A DNA stretch of 36,791 nucleotides from Bacilli bacterium (GCA_012518125.1 JAAYTF010000121.1:1-36791); one strand, 5' to 3'; positions 1 to 8,927 are shown, numbered from the stretch's first letter. The notes: a model not told the origin generated them from the sequence alone. Translations and numbers: made by a program.

Positions 1-304
1 TCACCTCTACATAAATTTTTTGTTAACGAACAACAGATGTTTAACAATAGATTATGATGAAAATCGTTAAATATGTGTGCTATTATATAACAAATGCGTT
101 CGCAATGGCAAATACTGTTATATAACAAAGCTTTTATATAAATAATAAGATACACAAATTTTCAGAATAATTCAAGTAAAAAAATGATGAAAATTTTTTG
201 ACAATATGTTGACAAAACGGCTATGAATAATTCATTTTGCCATTTTTTTTCGATATGTGCTATTGTATATAGAGGATGCTTGTAAAATATGTTAGGGAAA
301 AAAG
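1..304. promoter_or_regulatory. Divergent intergenic region with promoters in both directions and twin palindromes
   Basis: AT-rich and without a gene. On the minus strand the first bases read as a Shine-Dalgarno sequence (AGAGGTGA), so a minus-strand gene probably starts just left of the window. A good minus-strand promoter is visible: -35 TTGCCA (111 to 106), 18-bp spacer, -10 TATAAT (87 to 82). For the rightward MFS gene a candidate is TTGCCA (237-242), 18 bp, TATTGT (261-266); TTGACA also occurs at 198-203 and 209-214. The perfect palindrome GTTATATAAC lies at 117-126, and a one-mismatch copy (ATTATATAAC, 82-91) overlaps the minus-strand -10. A second palindrome, ATGAATAATTCAT, lies at 223-235. 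Promoter calls are by eye. Confidence 0.5.
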
Positions 305-1507
305 GTGTATAAATTGAAGCCTGAAAAGTATACGACTAGAGATTTCGCATATTGGCGGATCGTTATGGGCTTAGGGATCGCATCTTTTTTCGTCTTTGCG
401 ACGATGTATTTTATCCAGCCGATCTTGCCGGTTTTAGTCGAACAATATGAAATCACCATTTCCTATGCCAGTTTGGCGATGTCAATTCATACATTAGGTC
501 TAATCTGTGGATTGATCATCATTGGGTTTTTGTCCGACCGCAAGGGTAGGAGATCGTTTGTTTTGTCATCAGTCCTGTTGGCGGCCGTCCTTTTATTTTT
601 GATGGTGTATATTCCGCATTTTTCTTTGATCGTCGTCATTCGTTTTATTCAAGGTTTTATTTTGGCCGGCGTCTTGGCTGTCGCTTTGGCATACATGTCT
701 GAAGAAATTGAGACGAGGTATTTCGGTTTTGCTGCGTCGTTATACGTATCGTTTAACGGTTTTGGCGGCATGGTCGGCCGTTTCGTCTCCGGTTACTTAG
801 TGGAAACCTATTCTTACGCGGCAACGCTCTACATACTCGGGGCAAGCGGCCTCATCACGTTTTTCATCGTTTTGTTTTTACTGCCGAAGTCGAATCATTT
901 TTTTGAATCAAAGCGGCGTTTCATGGAAGATTTGCGGGGTTTCACGTACCACCTAAGCGACCGACGTATGCTGTTGCTGTTCGGATTGGGGATGGTATTG
1001 CAAATATCGTTTGCCGGGATGTGGACGTTTTTGCCTTTCCATTTGATCAAAGATCCATTCCATTTATCGTTGCAACAAATCGCCTATTTTTATTTGGCGT
1101 ACAGTTTCGGCATGATCATTGCGCCTATTGCCGGATGGTTGGCACGCACGTATTCGATGCGGACGTTGCGCATCATCGGTGTCGTCACGTTGACGACGGG
1201 GATGTTCATTACATTAGGGAAGGGATTGGCGTATATCATCGTCGGATTAGCGTTCATTTGCATCGGTTTTTTCACCTCCCATTCACTTGCTTCCGCTTCG
1301 GTGTCGAATCAGGCGAAGGCCTTTAAAGGGAGCGCTTCAAGCTTGTATCTCGTTTCTTACTATTTGGGCGTCGCGATTGGTACGACATGTTTGGCACCGG
1401 TATGGGATATGTTTGAATGGAAAGGAATCATCACGATCACGGCATTATTGCCATTTTTATACGTAATGATGGTGCAGATGGCAAGAAAAGTAAACGGACA
1501 TCATTGA
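305..1507 (+). CDS. MFS transporter, 12-TM, drug/metabolite efflux type
   Basis: A 400-residue major facilitator superfamily permease of the cytoplasmic membrane, probably a proton-coupled exporter or importer of unknown substrate. About twelve hydrophobic segments are visible. The loop after helix 2 carries the MFS motif A as GFLSDRKGRRSF (about residues 74-85), as in YnfM/YybF-like proteins. The start given is GTG with AGGG seven bases upstream. A TTG at 314 preceded by AAAGGTG is an equally good alternative and would remove three residues. The gene stands alone and ends in a bidirectional terminator shared with the convergent SLC13 gene. The substrate cannot be read from the sequence. Confidence 0.9.
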   Translation: MYKLKPEKYTTRDFAYWRIVMGLGIASFFVFATMYFIQPILPVLVEQYEITISYASLAMSIHTLGLICGLIIIGFLSDRKGRRSFVLSSVLLAAVLLFLMVYIPHFSLIVVIRFIQGFILAGVLAVALAYMSEEIETRYFGFAASLYVSFNGFGGMVGRFVSGYLVETYSYAATLYILGASGLITFFIVLFLLPKSNHFFESKRRFMEDLRGFTYHLSDRRMLLLFGLGMVLQISFAGMWTFLPFHLIKDPFHLSLQQIAYFYLAYSFGMIIAPIAGWLARTYSMRTLRIIGVVTLTTGMFITLGKGLAYIIVGLAFICIGFFTSHSLASASVSNQAKAFKGSASSLYLVSYYLGVAIGTTCLAPVWDMFEWKGIITITALLPFLYVMMVQMARKVNGHH

Positions 1508-1536
1508 ACTTAAGTAAACAAGTAAAAACGTGGAAT

Positions 1537-1578
1537 AGAAAAAGGAAGCCAGTAGAATTGACCGGCTTCCTTTTTTAT
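1537..1578. terminator. Bidirectional rho-independent terminator
   Basis: GGAAGCC (1544-1550) pairs with GGCTTCC (1564-1570). There is an A-rich run on the left and TTTTTT on the right, so it can serve both the MFS gene and the convergent SLC13 gene. Confidence 0.85.
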
Positions 1579-3216
1579 TTAACGCAAAGAGTCAGGCAAG
1601 ATGTTTAAATCGATTCCCCATGCAACAGGGAGCCAGAAGAAAATGAATACAGTGACCAATGCGATTCCAATTAAGTTCAAATATATACCCGCTTTGGCCA
1701 TGTCCGGGATGCGCAAATAACCGGAACCGAAGACGACCGCGTTCGGCGGAGTTGCAACTGGCAACATGAACGCGCACGATGCGGCAACAGCCGCTGCAAT
1801 CATGAGCGAATACGGATGAACTTCCAACGCCAAAGCCAAGGATGCCATGATCGGGAACATCATGGAAGCGGTCGCCGTATTTGACGTCACCTCGGTCAAG
1901 AAAGTAACAAGTAGAGCGACGATTGCAATGACTAGCAATAGATTCAATCCTTTTAAGCCGGATAGTTGCGATCCGATCCATTCGGCCAAACCAGATTCGA
2001 CGAAACCGGAAGCGATCGCCAAACCGCCGCCAAAGAGCAAGAGGACGCCCCATGGAAGTTTTACGGCCCATTCCCAATCCAACAAACGTTCCCCTTTTTT
2101 CGTCACCGAAGGGATGATGAAAAGCAACACGCCAAAAAGGATGGCGATGACGCCGTCGCTAATTCCCGGAATGAATTTAACAAGGATGAATTCACGCGTA
2201 ATCCAAGATAAAGCAGCCAAAATGAAAATGGTCAACACCATTTTTTCTTCCGTTGAAGCATTTCCCAGCTCCTCTTTTTGTTTGACGATGATTTCCCTGC
2301 CGCCAGGTATGTCTTTCACTTTCATCGGTAATGCAATTTTCGTTAAATAGAACCAGACAAGGATAATGAAAATCCAAGCAAACGGTACACCGAATAACAT
2401 CCATTTCGCAAAGGATATTTCAATGCCGAAAATTTTGTTCACTGCTCCTGCCAACAATGCATTTGGCGGTGTACCAATCAATGTTGCAATACCACCGAGT
2501 GAAGCAGCATAAGCAATGGATAGCATCAATGCTTTACCAAATGGGAAGTGCCGTTTACGTGTATCAATTTCCGGATGGTCTTTTAATGCATCTTGAAATT
2601 GATATGTAATGGCTAGCCCAATCGGAACCATCATCATCGCCGTGGCAGTATTTGAAATCCACATCGATAAAAAGCCGGTTGCGACCATAAATCCTAAAAC
2701 GATGCGATCGGTGTTTGTACCGACCAATTGGATGATTGAAAGCGCAATTCTCCGGTGCAAATTCCATTTTTCCATCGCGAGCGCAATTAAAAATCCGCCC
2801 ATGAATAAGAAGATGACTTCATCGCCATATGCGGAAGCGGTCGCCTTGGCGTCAAGACTGTTCGTCAAAGGGAATAAAACGATTGGCAAAAGCGAAGTCA
2901 CCGGAATCGGCACTGCTTCGGTGATCCACCATGTCGCAATCCAAGCCGTGCTTGCCAGAACCGCCACGCCTTCCCACGAAAGGTCAGCCGGCCTGAAAAA
3001 AAGCAAGATGAGTGCGAATAACAAAGGCCCTAAAAAGAGGCCGATCAATTTCGCTTTGCTTGGTTTGTCGTCATCATCTTGCCCATCATCGAGATCATTT
3101 TCTTCATTTATGTGCTGTTTTACAATTTTTGAATCGGCCGGTTTGACGAAAAAGCGAAACATCTCTTTTGTCTCGTCGTGCATCGACCAAAGTCGATTCC
3201 ATAAAGCGGTAATCAC
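1579..3216 (-). CDS. SLC13/DASS family sodium:dicarboxylate (anion) symporter
   Basis: Inner-membrane divalent anion:sodium symporter family protein (SLC13, DASS), which usually imports C4-dicarboxylates, citrate or sulfate with sodium. Both diagnostic Ser-Asn-Thr motifs are present: WISNTATAMMMVPIG in the first half and TSNTATASMMFPI in the second. The C-terminal ATPPNAVVFGSG resembles the VcINDY binding region. About 11-12 membrane segments follow a hydrophilic N-terminus of roughly 60 residues rich in Asp/Lys. I start it at the GTG at 3216 (545 aa) because GGAAAGGGG lies about nine bases upstream; the frame is open to an ATG at 3267 that has no ribosome-binding site. The substrate is not determined. 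It converges on the MFS gene and diverges from the ABC importer. Confidence 0.9.
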   Translation of the reverse strand: MITALWNRLWSMHDETKEMFRFFVKPADSKIVKQHINEENDLDDGQDDDDKPSKAKLIGLFLGPLLFALILLFFRPADLSWEGVAVLASTAWIATWWITEAVPIPVTSLLPIVLFPLTNSLDAKATASAYGDEVIFLFMGGFLIALAMEKWNLHRRIALSIIQLVGTNTDRIVLGFMVATGFLSMWISNTATAMMMVPIGLAITYQFQDALKDHPEIDTRKRHFPFGKALMLSIAYAASLGGIATLIGTPPNALLAGAVNKIFGIEISFAKWMLFGVPFAWIFIILVWFYLTKIALPMKVKDIPGGREIIVKQKEELGNASTEEKMVLTIFILAALSWITREFILVKFIPGISDGVIAILFGVLLFIIPSVTKKGERLLDWEWAVKLPWGVLLLFGGGLAIASGFVESGLAEWIGSQLSGLKGLNLLLVIAIVALLVTFLTEVTSNTATASMMFPIMASLALALEVHPYSLMIAAAVAASCAFMLPVATPPNAVVFGSGYLRIPDMAKAGIYLNLIGIALVTVFIFFWLPVAWGIDLNILPDSLR

Positions 3217-3533
3217 TCTAAGTAGCCCCTTTCCGTATATAGTAATAGTTTTTTGATGAATAAGCATGAATTATTCATTTGATGAAATGAAATTTACACA
3301 AACTATCATAGGAAAATTTATTTTTTTTCGCAAACGATAACTTTTCTACCTGACATCGGACTGTGAAAAATGGAAGACATTATGATGATTAATTGAACGT
3401 ATCGTAACGAAAATACGACATTTTCACATATTTTTCTAGTCATTTTTAGTCATTTCCATTAGATTTCTTCGTTTTTTCATGATAGAATGTGTATGGTCAT
3501 AATACATTAACGAGATAAAGAGGAGAAGTAATA
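3217..3533. promoter_or_regulatory. Divergent control region between SLC13 gene and ABC importer
   Basis: No gene. For the leftward SLC13 gene there is a plausible sigma-A promoter on the minus strand: TTGCGA (3333 to 3328), 17 bp, TATGAT (3310 to 3305). Between this promoter and the gene lies ATGAATTATTCAT (3266-3278), the same 13-bp palindrome found upstream of the MFS gene. For the rightward lipoprotein gene I see only weak -10 candidates (TAGAAT 3483-3488, CATAAT 3498-3503). The octamer AGTCATTT is directly repeated at 3438 and 3448, one helical turn apart. Confidence 0.45.
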
Positions 3534-4349
3534 ATGAAAAGAAGATTATTTTTGTTCATTACATTGCTAGTTTTCAGCATGGTTTTAGCCGCTTGCGCAA
3601 GCAGCGAGGATTCATCAAGCGATGGAGCGGGTGAAGCAAACGATACATCGGAAGAAAAGGAAGTGATTGTGATCGGGGTCGACGACAAGTTTGCGCCGAT
3701 GGGATTCCGCGACGAAAATAATGAACTTGTCGGTTTTGACATCGATTATGCAAGAGCCGCGGCGGAATACATGGGTGTGGAAGTCAAGTTCCAACCGATC
3801 GATTGGAAAACGAAGGAAAATGAATTGAACTCCGGCCGCATCGATTTGATTTGGAACGGCTATACGATCACGCCGGAACGGGAAGAAAAGGTGGATTTTA
3901 CAAAACCATATTTGGCCAACTCGCAAGTCGTTGCCACATTGGTTGACAGTGACATAGAAAGTTTGGAAGATTTGGAAGGGAAGAACGTCGGATTACAGGC
4001 GCTTTCATCCGCGATGGATGCATTGCAAGACCACCCGATTTATGAAAAAATCGGAACGGTGACGGAATTCAGCGACAACGTGTTGGCGTTGAACGATTTA
4101 AAATCGGGGCGCGTCGATGCGGTTGTCATTGACGAAGTCGTCATCAACTATTACATGTCGATCGAAGAAAATACGTTCAAAGTGCTTGATGAATCGTTGG
4201 CGCCGGAATTGTACGGAGTCGGTGTGAAAAAAGGCAATACGGAATTGTTGAACAAATTGCAGGAAGCGCTTGACAAAATGAACGAAGATGGAACGGCTGC
4301 CGAAATCTCGAAAAAATGGTTCGGCGAAGATAAAATTTTAAAAGACTAA
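3534..4349 (+). CDS. Amino-acid ABC transporter substrate-binding lipoprotein
   Basis: Extracellular solute-binding protein, family 3 (SBP_bac_3, PBP2 fold), 271 aa, for a polar amino acid. A lipoprotein signal peptide is clear: MKRR, a hydrophobic core, and the lipobox LAAC with the modified Cys at residue 21, followed by a Ser/Asp/Glu-rich linker. The mature part has the family pattern FAPMGF, GFDIDYA, LIWNGYTITPER and FTKPY (about residues 60-125). A strong AGGAG lies upstream. Gene order lipoprotein-permease-ATPase resembles tcyABC and artPQR of B. subtilis, but the sequence does not let me choose between cystine, arginine, glutamine or another ligand. It is followed by a terminator before the permease gene. 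Confidence 0.93.
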   Translation: MKRRLFLFITLLVFSMVLAACASSEDSSSDGAGEANDTSEEKEVIVIGVDDKFAPMGFRDENNELVGFDIDYARAAAEYMGVEVKFQPIDWKTKENELNSGRIDLIWNGYTITPEREEKVDFTKPYLANSQVVATLVDSDIESLEDLEGKNVGLQALSSAMDALQDHPIYEKIGTVTEFSDNVLALNDLKSGRVDAVVIDEVVINYYMSIEENTFKVLDESLAPELYGVGVKKGNTELLNKLQEALDKMNEDGTAAEISKKWFGEDKILKD

Positions 4350-4357
4350 AACACTTG

Positions 4358-4387
4358 AAAAAGGCGGGTTTTGCACCGCCTTTTTTA
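4358..4387 (+). terminator. Intra-operon terminator/attenuator between binding protein and permease
   Basis: AAAGGCGG pairs with CCGCCTTT across a short loop (4360-4383) and is followed by a T run. It lies between the lipoprotein stop and the permease ribosome-binding site. The likely effect is partial termination, giving more binding protein than permease/ATPase, a common arrangement in binding-protein operons. Confidence 0.8.
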
Positions 4388-4428
4388 CAGCCACAATCGA
4401 TCTTTTGGAGCAAAGGGGGAAGTGCCCG

Positions 4429-5088
4429 ATGTCGTTCGATTATATTCTTACGGTATTAAAACCGATGCTGGAAGGGGCACAAATCACAATATTATTATTT
4501 TTGCTGGTGATTGTAACGTCCATTCCTTTAGGTTTTCTTGTGACGTTATTGGTGAGGAGCAGATTAAAAATCATCTCGTATTTGGCGCAGACATACATTT
4601 ATTTAATGCGGGGGACGCCGCTTTTATTGCAATTGTTGTTTTTTGTTTTCGGGCTGCCGCTCATACCGTTTGTCGGCGAATATTTAATTTTAGACCGGTT
4701 CGTCGCGGCCGCATTGGCCTTCATTTTGAATTATGCCGCATATTTTGCCGAAATTTTCCGCGGTGGATTGATATCCATCGACAAAGGGCAATATGAAGCG
4801 GCCCAAGTGCTCGGACTCAACAAATTTCAAACGACCGTCCGCGTCATCTTGCCGCAAATGATCCGCACGGTGCTTCCACCGGTCGCCAACGAATCGATCA
4901 CGTTGGTGAAAGATACGGCGCTTTTATATGCGGTTGCGGTCCCTGAACTGCTTCATTTTGCCCAAACGGCCGTAAACCGCGATTTTACGATCATGCCGTT
5001 TTTCTTTGCCGCCATCATTTATCTGCTCATGACGCTCGTCTTGACGTTGTTGTTTAAATATTTGGAGAAAAAATTCAGCTATGAATAA
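4429..5088 (+). CDS. Amino-acid ABC transporter permease (HisM family)
   Basis: Membrane subunit of the polar amino-acid importer, 219 aa with about five hydrophobic helices. The cytoplasmic EAA loop that contacts the ATPase is present as YEAAQVLGLNKFQTTVRVILPQ-like sequence around residues 123-144. I use the ATG at 4429, eight bases after AAAGGGGGA; a TTG at 4405 is in frame but would place this Shine-Dalgarno inside the gene. It is expected to act as a homodimer with the lipoprotein upstream and the ATPase 38 bases downstream. No second permease is present, so the pore should be homodimeric. Confidence 0.93.
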   Translation: MSFDYILTVLKPMLEGAQITILLFLLVIVTSIPLGFLVTLLVRSRLKIISYLAQTYIYLMRGTPLLLQLLFFVFGLPLIPFVGEYLILDRFVAAALAFILNYAAYFAEIFRGGLISIDKGQYEAAQVLGLNKFQTTVRVILPQMIRTVLPPVANESITLVKDTALLYAVAVPELLHFAQTAVNRDFTIMPFFFAAIIYLLMTLVLTLLFKYLEKKFSYE

Positions 5089-5126
5089 AATTGCAGGCCC
5101 TTCTCAAAATGAGGTGAAACAGTGCG

Positions 5127-5867
5127 ATGATTGAAATTGAAAATTTGCAAAAATCGTTCGGCAGTTTACAAGTGTTGAAAAACATTTCCTTTTCCGTTTC
5201 CAAAAATGAGGTCGTCGCTGTCATCGGTCCGTCCGGATCCGGCAAAAGCACGATGTTGCGAAGCCTCATATACTTGGAACAAGTCGACGGCGGGACGATA
5301 AAGATCGACGGCGATTATTTGGTGAAAGAGGGGACGTACAGCAATAACCAGACGATCAAACGGGTCACGTCGAAAATGGGGATGGTTTTCCAACATTTCA
5401 ATTTGTTTCCGCATTTGACAGTGAAGCAAAATTTGGAACTCGCCCCTCGGGTGACGAAAAAAATCCCGAAGGATGAAATCAGCAAACATACGGAACGGCT
5501 GTTGGAAAAAGTGGGGCTGCTTGATAAAATGGACGTTTACCCTGGGAATTTGTCCGGCGGCCAGAAGCAGCGCGTCGCCATTGCCCGCGCGCTCATGTTG
5601 CAGCCTGATATTTTGTTGTTCGACGAACCGACATCGGCACTTGACCCCGAACTGACAGGAGAAGTGTTGAAAGTCATCCAAGAATTGGCGGAAGAGTCGA
5701 TGACGATGATCGTCGTGACGCACGAAATGGAATTTGCCAAACGGGTAGCCGACCGCATCATTTTCATGGACGAAGGGAAAATCGTCGAAACAGGCGACCC
5801 GATAAGCGTTTTAGAAAACCCGCAAAAAGAACGAACGAAGCGGTTTTTATCCGGAATCGAAAAATAA
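5127..5867 (+). CDS. Amino-acid ABC transporter ATP-binding protein (GlnQ family)
   Basis: Cytoplasmic ATPase that powers the importer, 246 aa, normal length for the GlnQ/HisP class. Walker A is GPSGSGKST (residues 34-42). The Q-loop lies in VFQHFNLFPH, the signature is LSGGQKQRVAIARAL (about 141-155), Walker B plus D-loop is LLFDEPTSALDPE, and the H-loop is VVTHEM. The start is an ATG with GAGGTGA upstream. It is the last gene of the three-gene operon. A short weak hairpin follows, without a good T tract. Confidence 0.95.
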   Translation: MIEIENLQKSFGSLQVLKNISFSVSKNEVVAVIGPSGSGKSTMLRSLIYLEQVDGGTIKIDGDYLVKEGTYSNNQTIKRVTSKMGMVFQHFNLFPHLTVKQNLELAPRVTKKIPKDEISKHTERLLEKVGLLDKMDVYPGNLSGGQKQRVAIARALMLQPDILLFDEPTSALDPELTGEVLKVIQELAEESMTMIVVTHEMEFAKRVADRIIFMDEGKIVETGDPISVLENPQKERTKRFLSGIEK

Positions 5868-5990
5868 GTTGCACGGTCGTTTCGCTTCCTAGAACGACAT
5901 TTTGGACGATTGATGTGAAAAAGTCGACCATACGAAACACGGAACGTCGCCATAAACTGATAGTAAGAAGCAAAAGAAGGAAGTGAAACG

Positions 5991-6269
5991 ATGAGTAAAT
6001 ACCATTCGCCGAGCTTATATTATTCTTGCGGCTGCGGCAGAGGGAAATCGCGGCAAGATTCTTATGACCGAAAAGACGTCCAATCGTACCGTCGTTCAAA
6101 ATGCGAATCTTATTCCGATGATAGAAGAAAAAACGATTATTACGAATATTTTTACGATGGATTAAGGCCTTGTTCTTCAAGGAACCGCTGCAATTGCCCG
6201 TATTGCCGTGAAAAACGGAAAAGAAGGGAAAGACGCTTCGTCTGCCGCTGCTGGGAAATCGACGATTAA
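5991..6269 (+). CDS. Small Cys/Tyr/Arg-rich protein, possibly spore-coat associated
   Basis: I do not recognise this 92-residue protein. It has nine cysteines (residues 13, 15, 38, 61, 67, 69, 72, 85, 87), mostly as CxC or CxxC pairs, about eleven tyrosines (YYEYFYD-type clusters) and many arginines. It has no signal peptide or membrane segment. This composition recalls small crosslinked spore coat or crust proteins, but that is inference. The gene is credible because it has GGAAGTGA before the ATG and a strong terminator right after the stop. The stretch CATAAACTGA at 5951 is close to a sigma-K -10 (CATAnnnTA), which would fit late mother-cell expression, but the -35 is not decisive. It converges on spoVR. 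Confidence 0.65.
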   Translation: MSKYHSPSLYYSCGCGRGKSRQDSYDRKDVQSYRRSKCESYSDDRRKNDYYEYFYDGLRPCSSRNRCNCPYCREKRKRRERRFVCRCWEIDD

Positions 6270-6302
6270 AAAAACGAGCGAAAATGCTCGTTTTTTTTAT
6301 TT
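6266..6302. terminator. Strong bidirectional terminator
   Basis: AACGAGC and GCTCGTT form a stem around a short GAAAAT-type loop. Seven A's lie on the left and eight T's on the right, so it can stop both the small Cys-rich gene and convergent spoVR. Confidence 0.9.
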
Positions 6303-6304
6303 TT

Positions 6305-7696
6305 TCAATTGTGCAATTTTCGCTGAAACTGTTTGATGCCGTTGTAGGAAAACAACATTTTCTGTTCGTCGACGACCGTTTCGAAATGGACGGTTTTCCC
6401 CCAAAGTTGGTAAATGTTAGGAAGGACATTTTCCAGATGTTTCAAGTCCAATTCGATGCCTTCGTATTCGTGCTTTAAATACAGTTCGCCGTTGTTGACA
6501 TAATTGGCGTCTTGCACGACGATGTAAGGAAAACCTCCGTTCGTGCGCGATGTAATCAACTCTTGGCGGATCGATTCAAATTGTTTGTCGGTGATGCGAT
6601 ACAACCCGCCTTCATTTTCAAAAATGAACATATCCTCATTTTTCACAAAATCTTCCGTCAAATAGTTCCGCAAAAAAGACGTGTCATTTTCGATTTCCCG
6701 AACTTCAAATATTTTTTCTCGTCCGGAATTTTCTTTCACGCCTTGCCGCTTCATTTCTTCTGTCGGATTGTCATACATATATTCGATATGTTCAAATAAT
6801 TTCAAACCTAAATAATAAGGATTGATATGTGTTTTCGAACGTTGCACGACATTGGCGTTCAATTTGGCGTATTCAATCAATTCATCGTCGCCCAAATCAA
6901 GTTCGCGCATGATCCGTTGATGCCAATAAGTCGCCCAACCTTCATTCATGATTTTCGTTTCCAGCTGCGGCCAAAAATAAAGCATCTCTTCCCGGACGGT
7001 CGTCAATATGTCGCATTGCCAATCCTCCAACACCGGGCTATGTTTTTCGATAAATAAAAGGAGATCTTTCACCGGTCGTCTCGGAAAACGTTTTGCTTTT
7101 GAAGATGCCTCTTTTTCTTCCTCATCCGCTTCATCGAAAAATAAATCGTCATAGGCCGTCTTCATTTTTGGACGGGTCGATTCATCCAAGGTGACAGAGT
7201 CGATGCCGTATGGATCGATATGTTCTTGAATACTTAGGACGGCATCCAAAAATGATTCGACTTTTTCTTTTCCATATTCCCTTTCGTAAAAAGCGATTCG
7301 TTCTGCGCTTGCCGCCATGCTTTCGACCATGTCGCGGCGCGTCTTTTTGAAGTAATAGTTGTTTTTGAAAAAGTCGCTGTGCGCCAATACATGAGCCACG
7401 ATCAGTTTATTTTGCGTAAGCGTGTTTGTGTCAAGCAAAAATGCGTAACAAGGATCAGAATTGATGACGAGTTCATAGATTTGGCTTAAACCGAGATCAT
7501 AATGAAGTTTCATTTTGTAATATTGTTTTCCGAAGCTCCAATGGCTGTAGCGCGTCGGCATCCCGTAGGCCCCGAGTTGGTAGATGATATGGGCGGGGCA
7601 AATTTCGTACCGCATTGGAAAAAAATCAAGTCCGAAACCTTTGGCGATTTCCGTGATTTCATCGATCGCCTTGTGCAATTCTTCCATTTCATTCAA
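6305..7696 (-). CDS. spoVR: SpoVR family sporulation protein
   Basis: SpoVR family protein (463 aa), involved in spore cortex formation in B. subtilis; the homologue in enterobacteria is YcgB, whose biochemical function is unknown. The N-terminal block is typical of the family: [21 protein letters not shown], then [14 protein letters not shown] and [19 protein letters not shown], with [15 protein letters not shown] around the middle. I start it at the TTG at 7696 (eight bases after AGGTGG), giving MNEMEELHK, which matches the usual N-terminus; GTG 7708 overlaps the Shine-Dalgarno. It lies 32 bases behind yhbH with no promoter between, so the two are probably co-transcribed. Confidence 0.95.
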   Translation of the reverse strand: MNEMEELHKAIDEITEIAKGFGLDFFPMRYEICPAHIIYQLGAYGMPTRYSHWSFGKQYYKMKLHYDLGLSQIYELVINSDPCYAFLLDTNTLTQNKLIVAHVLAHSDFFKNNYYFKKTRRDMVESMAASAERIAFYEREYGKEKVESFLDAVLSIQEHIDPYGIDSVTLDESTRPKMKTAYDDLFFDEADEEEKEASSKAKRFPRRPVKDLLLFIEKHSPVLEDWQCDILTTVREEMLYFWPQLETKIMNEGWATYWHQRIMRELDLGDDELIEYAKLNANVVQRSKTHINPYYLGLKLFEHIEYMYDNPTEEMKRQGVKENSGREKIFEVREIENDTSFLRNYLTEDFVKNEDMFIFENEGGLYRITDKQFESIRQELITSRTNGGFPYIVVQDANYVNNGELYLKHEYEGIELDLKHLENVLPNIYQLWGKTVHFETVVDEQKMLFSYNGIKQFQRKLHN

Positions 7697-7728
7697 AAAA
7701 ATCACCACCTTTTTAACAGGATGGTTGG

Positions 7729-8868
7729 TTATTTTTTGAAAAACCGTTTCAAAGCATGATAGATGTCTTTTTTGTCTCGCAAAATATAATGGCGGAACTT
7801 TTCGTTTTCAATGTGGCGAAACGCGCTCATCAATGTGGAGTAACGCTGGTAGGCGTTGACTTCCCCATAGCCGAAAATATTTGCCACTTCCATGATTTCA
7901 TTGACGAGACGGAGGCATTCGGCGTTGTCGGTCGACAAATTGTCTCCATCGGAAAAATGGAACGGATAAATGTTGTATTTGGAAGGGGAATATTCCGTCT
8001 CAATCAGTTCCAACGCTTTGCTGTAAGCGGATGAACAAATCGTACCTCCGCTTTCGCCTTTCGAAAAAAATTCCTCCTCGGAGACGACTTTGGCTTCCGT
8101 ATGGTGCGCAATGAAACAAATTTCGACATGTTGGTATTTGCTGCGCAAAAATCTCGTCATCCAATAGAAGAAACTGCGCGAGATCATCTTCTCAAACTTT
8201 CCCATAGAGCCGCTCGTGTCCATCATCGCAAGCACGATCGCGCTCGATTCAGGTTTTACGATCGTATTCCACGTTTTAAAACGCAAATCATCGTTTAATA
8301 TTGGGGTGATGGTCGGATTGCCATCCTTCGCATTACGCTTAAGTGCATTCAAGAGCGTCCGTTTTTTGTCGATGTTTCCCATCAATCCTTGTTTGCGAAC
8401 ATCGTTGAATGTGATATCTTCCGTTTCGATTTCTTTCGTTTCCTTTTCTTTTACATTCGGCAGCTCAAGTTCTTTAAACAACTCTTTTTCAATTTCACTG
8501 ATTTCCACTTCGACTTCATAATAATCGACGCCCGGCTGGTCGCCGGCCCGTTCGCCCCCTTGGGCACCCTGGCCGCTTCCATAGCCAGGCTCTCTTGCGA
8601 TGACGTCGCCAATTTGGCTGTCGCCGTCACCGGTACCGACGTGTTTTTTCTTTTTGTCATCGTAACGAATTTTATATTCATTCAAGGAACGGATCGGGAT
8701 TTTGACCGTATGTTTTCCATCAGACGTAATGATGCTTTCCTCACTGATGATGTGCGGAAGGTTTTTTCGAATCGCTTCGCGTATTTTTTCTTTATGGCGT
8801 TGTTGATCTTCATGACCTTTTCGGTGAAGGGACCAATCGCTTTTCGAGACGACAAATTGATGCTCCAT
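7729..8868 (-). CDS. yhbH: YhbH sporulation protein (DUF444, von Willebrand A-like)
   Basis: DUF444/YhbH (YeaH in E. coli) family protein, 379 aa, required for normal sporulation in B. subtilis and functionally linked to PrkA. The N-terminus, from [17 protein letters not shown] through [15 protein letters not shown], is family-typical. It is followed by a Gly/Gln-rich stretch and a vWA-like core with the metal-site motif MMDTSGSMG near residue 213. The ATG at 8868 follows GTGAGGGG; an upstream TTG/ATG extension would be unrelated sequence. A sigma-E-like promoter lies just upstream (8899-8927). Confidence 0.95.
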   Translation of the reverse strand: MEHQFVVSKSDWSLHRKGHEDQQRHKEKIREAIRKNLPHIISEESIITSDGKHTVKIPIRSLNEYKIRYDDKKKKHVGTGDGDSQIGDVIAREPGYGSGQGAQGGERAGDQPGVDYYEVEVEISEIEKELFKELELPNVKEKETKEIETEDITFNDVRKQGLMGNIDKKRTLLNALKRNAKDGNPTITPILNDDLRFKTWNTIVKPESSAIVLAMMDTSGSMGKFEKMISRSFFYWMTRFLRSKYQHVEICFIAHHTEAKVVSEEEFFSKGESGGTICSSAYSKALELIETEYSPSKYNIYPFHFSDGDNLSTDNAECLRLVNEIMEVANIFGYGEVNAYQRYSTLMSAFRHIENEKFRHYILRDKKDIYHALKRFFKK

Positions 8869-8898
8869 AATACCCCTCACTTTCACACGTTGTTTATT

Positions 8899-8927
8899 AG
8901 TATATGCTGAGGGTGCTGGCAAATTGA
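8899..8927 (-). promoter_or_regulatory. Candidate sigma-E promoter for yhbH-spoVR
   Basis: On the minus strand, TCAATTT (8927 to 8921), 14 bp, CATATACT (8906 to 8899). This is close to the sigma-E consensus (TCATATT / CATACAnT) with correct spacing. Mother-cell expression of yhbH is established in B. subtilis; the site here is assigned by eye. Confidence 0.5.

Noticed and set aside
223-235. ArgR (ARG box) site at the ATGAATAATTCAT palindrome
   Set aside because: ARG boxes have TGAAT and ATTCA arms separated by four A/T bases; here the separation is one base.
2609-3256. A 215-codon plus-strand frame over the SLC13 gene
   Set aside because: The minus-strand frame carries both SNT motifs and a good start; the opposite frame has no recognisable features.
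5876-5903. Hairpin GTCGTT...AACGAC after the ABC ATPase as a terminator
   Set aside because: Only a 6-bp stem, an 11-base loop and ATTTTGG instead of a T tract; too weak to call.
5764-6429. A 221-codon minus-strand frame crossing the ABC ATPase end, the small Cys-rich gene and spoVR
   Set aside because: It crosses a strong bidirectional terminator and overlaps three supported genes on both strands.
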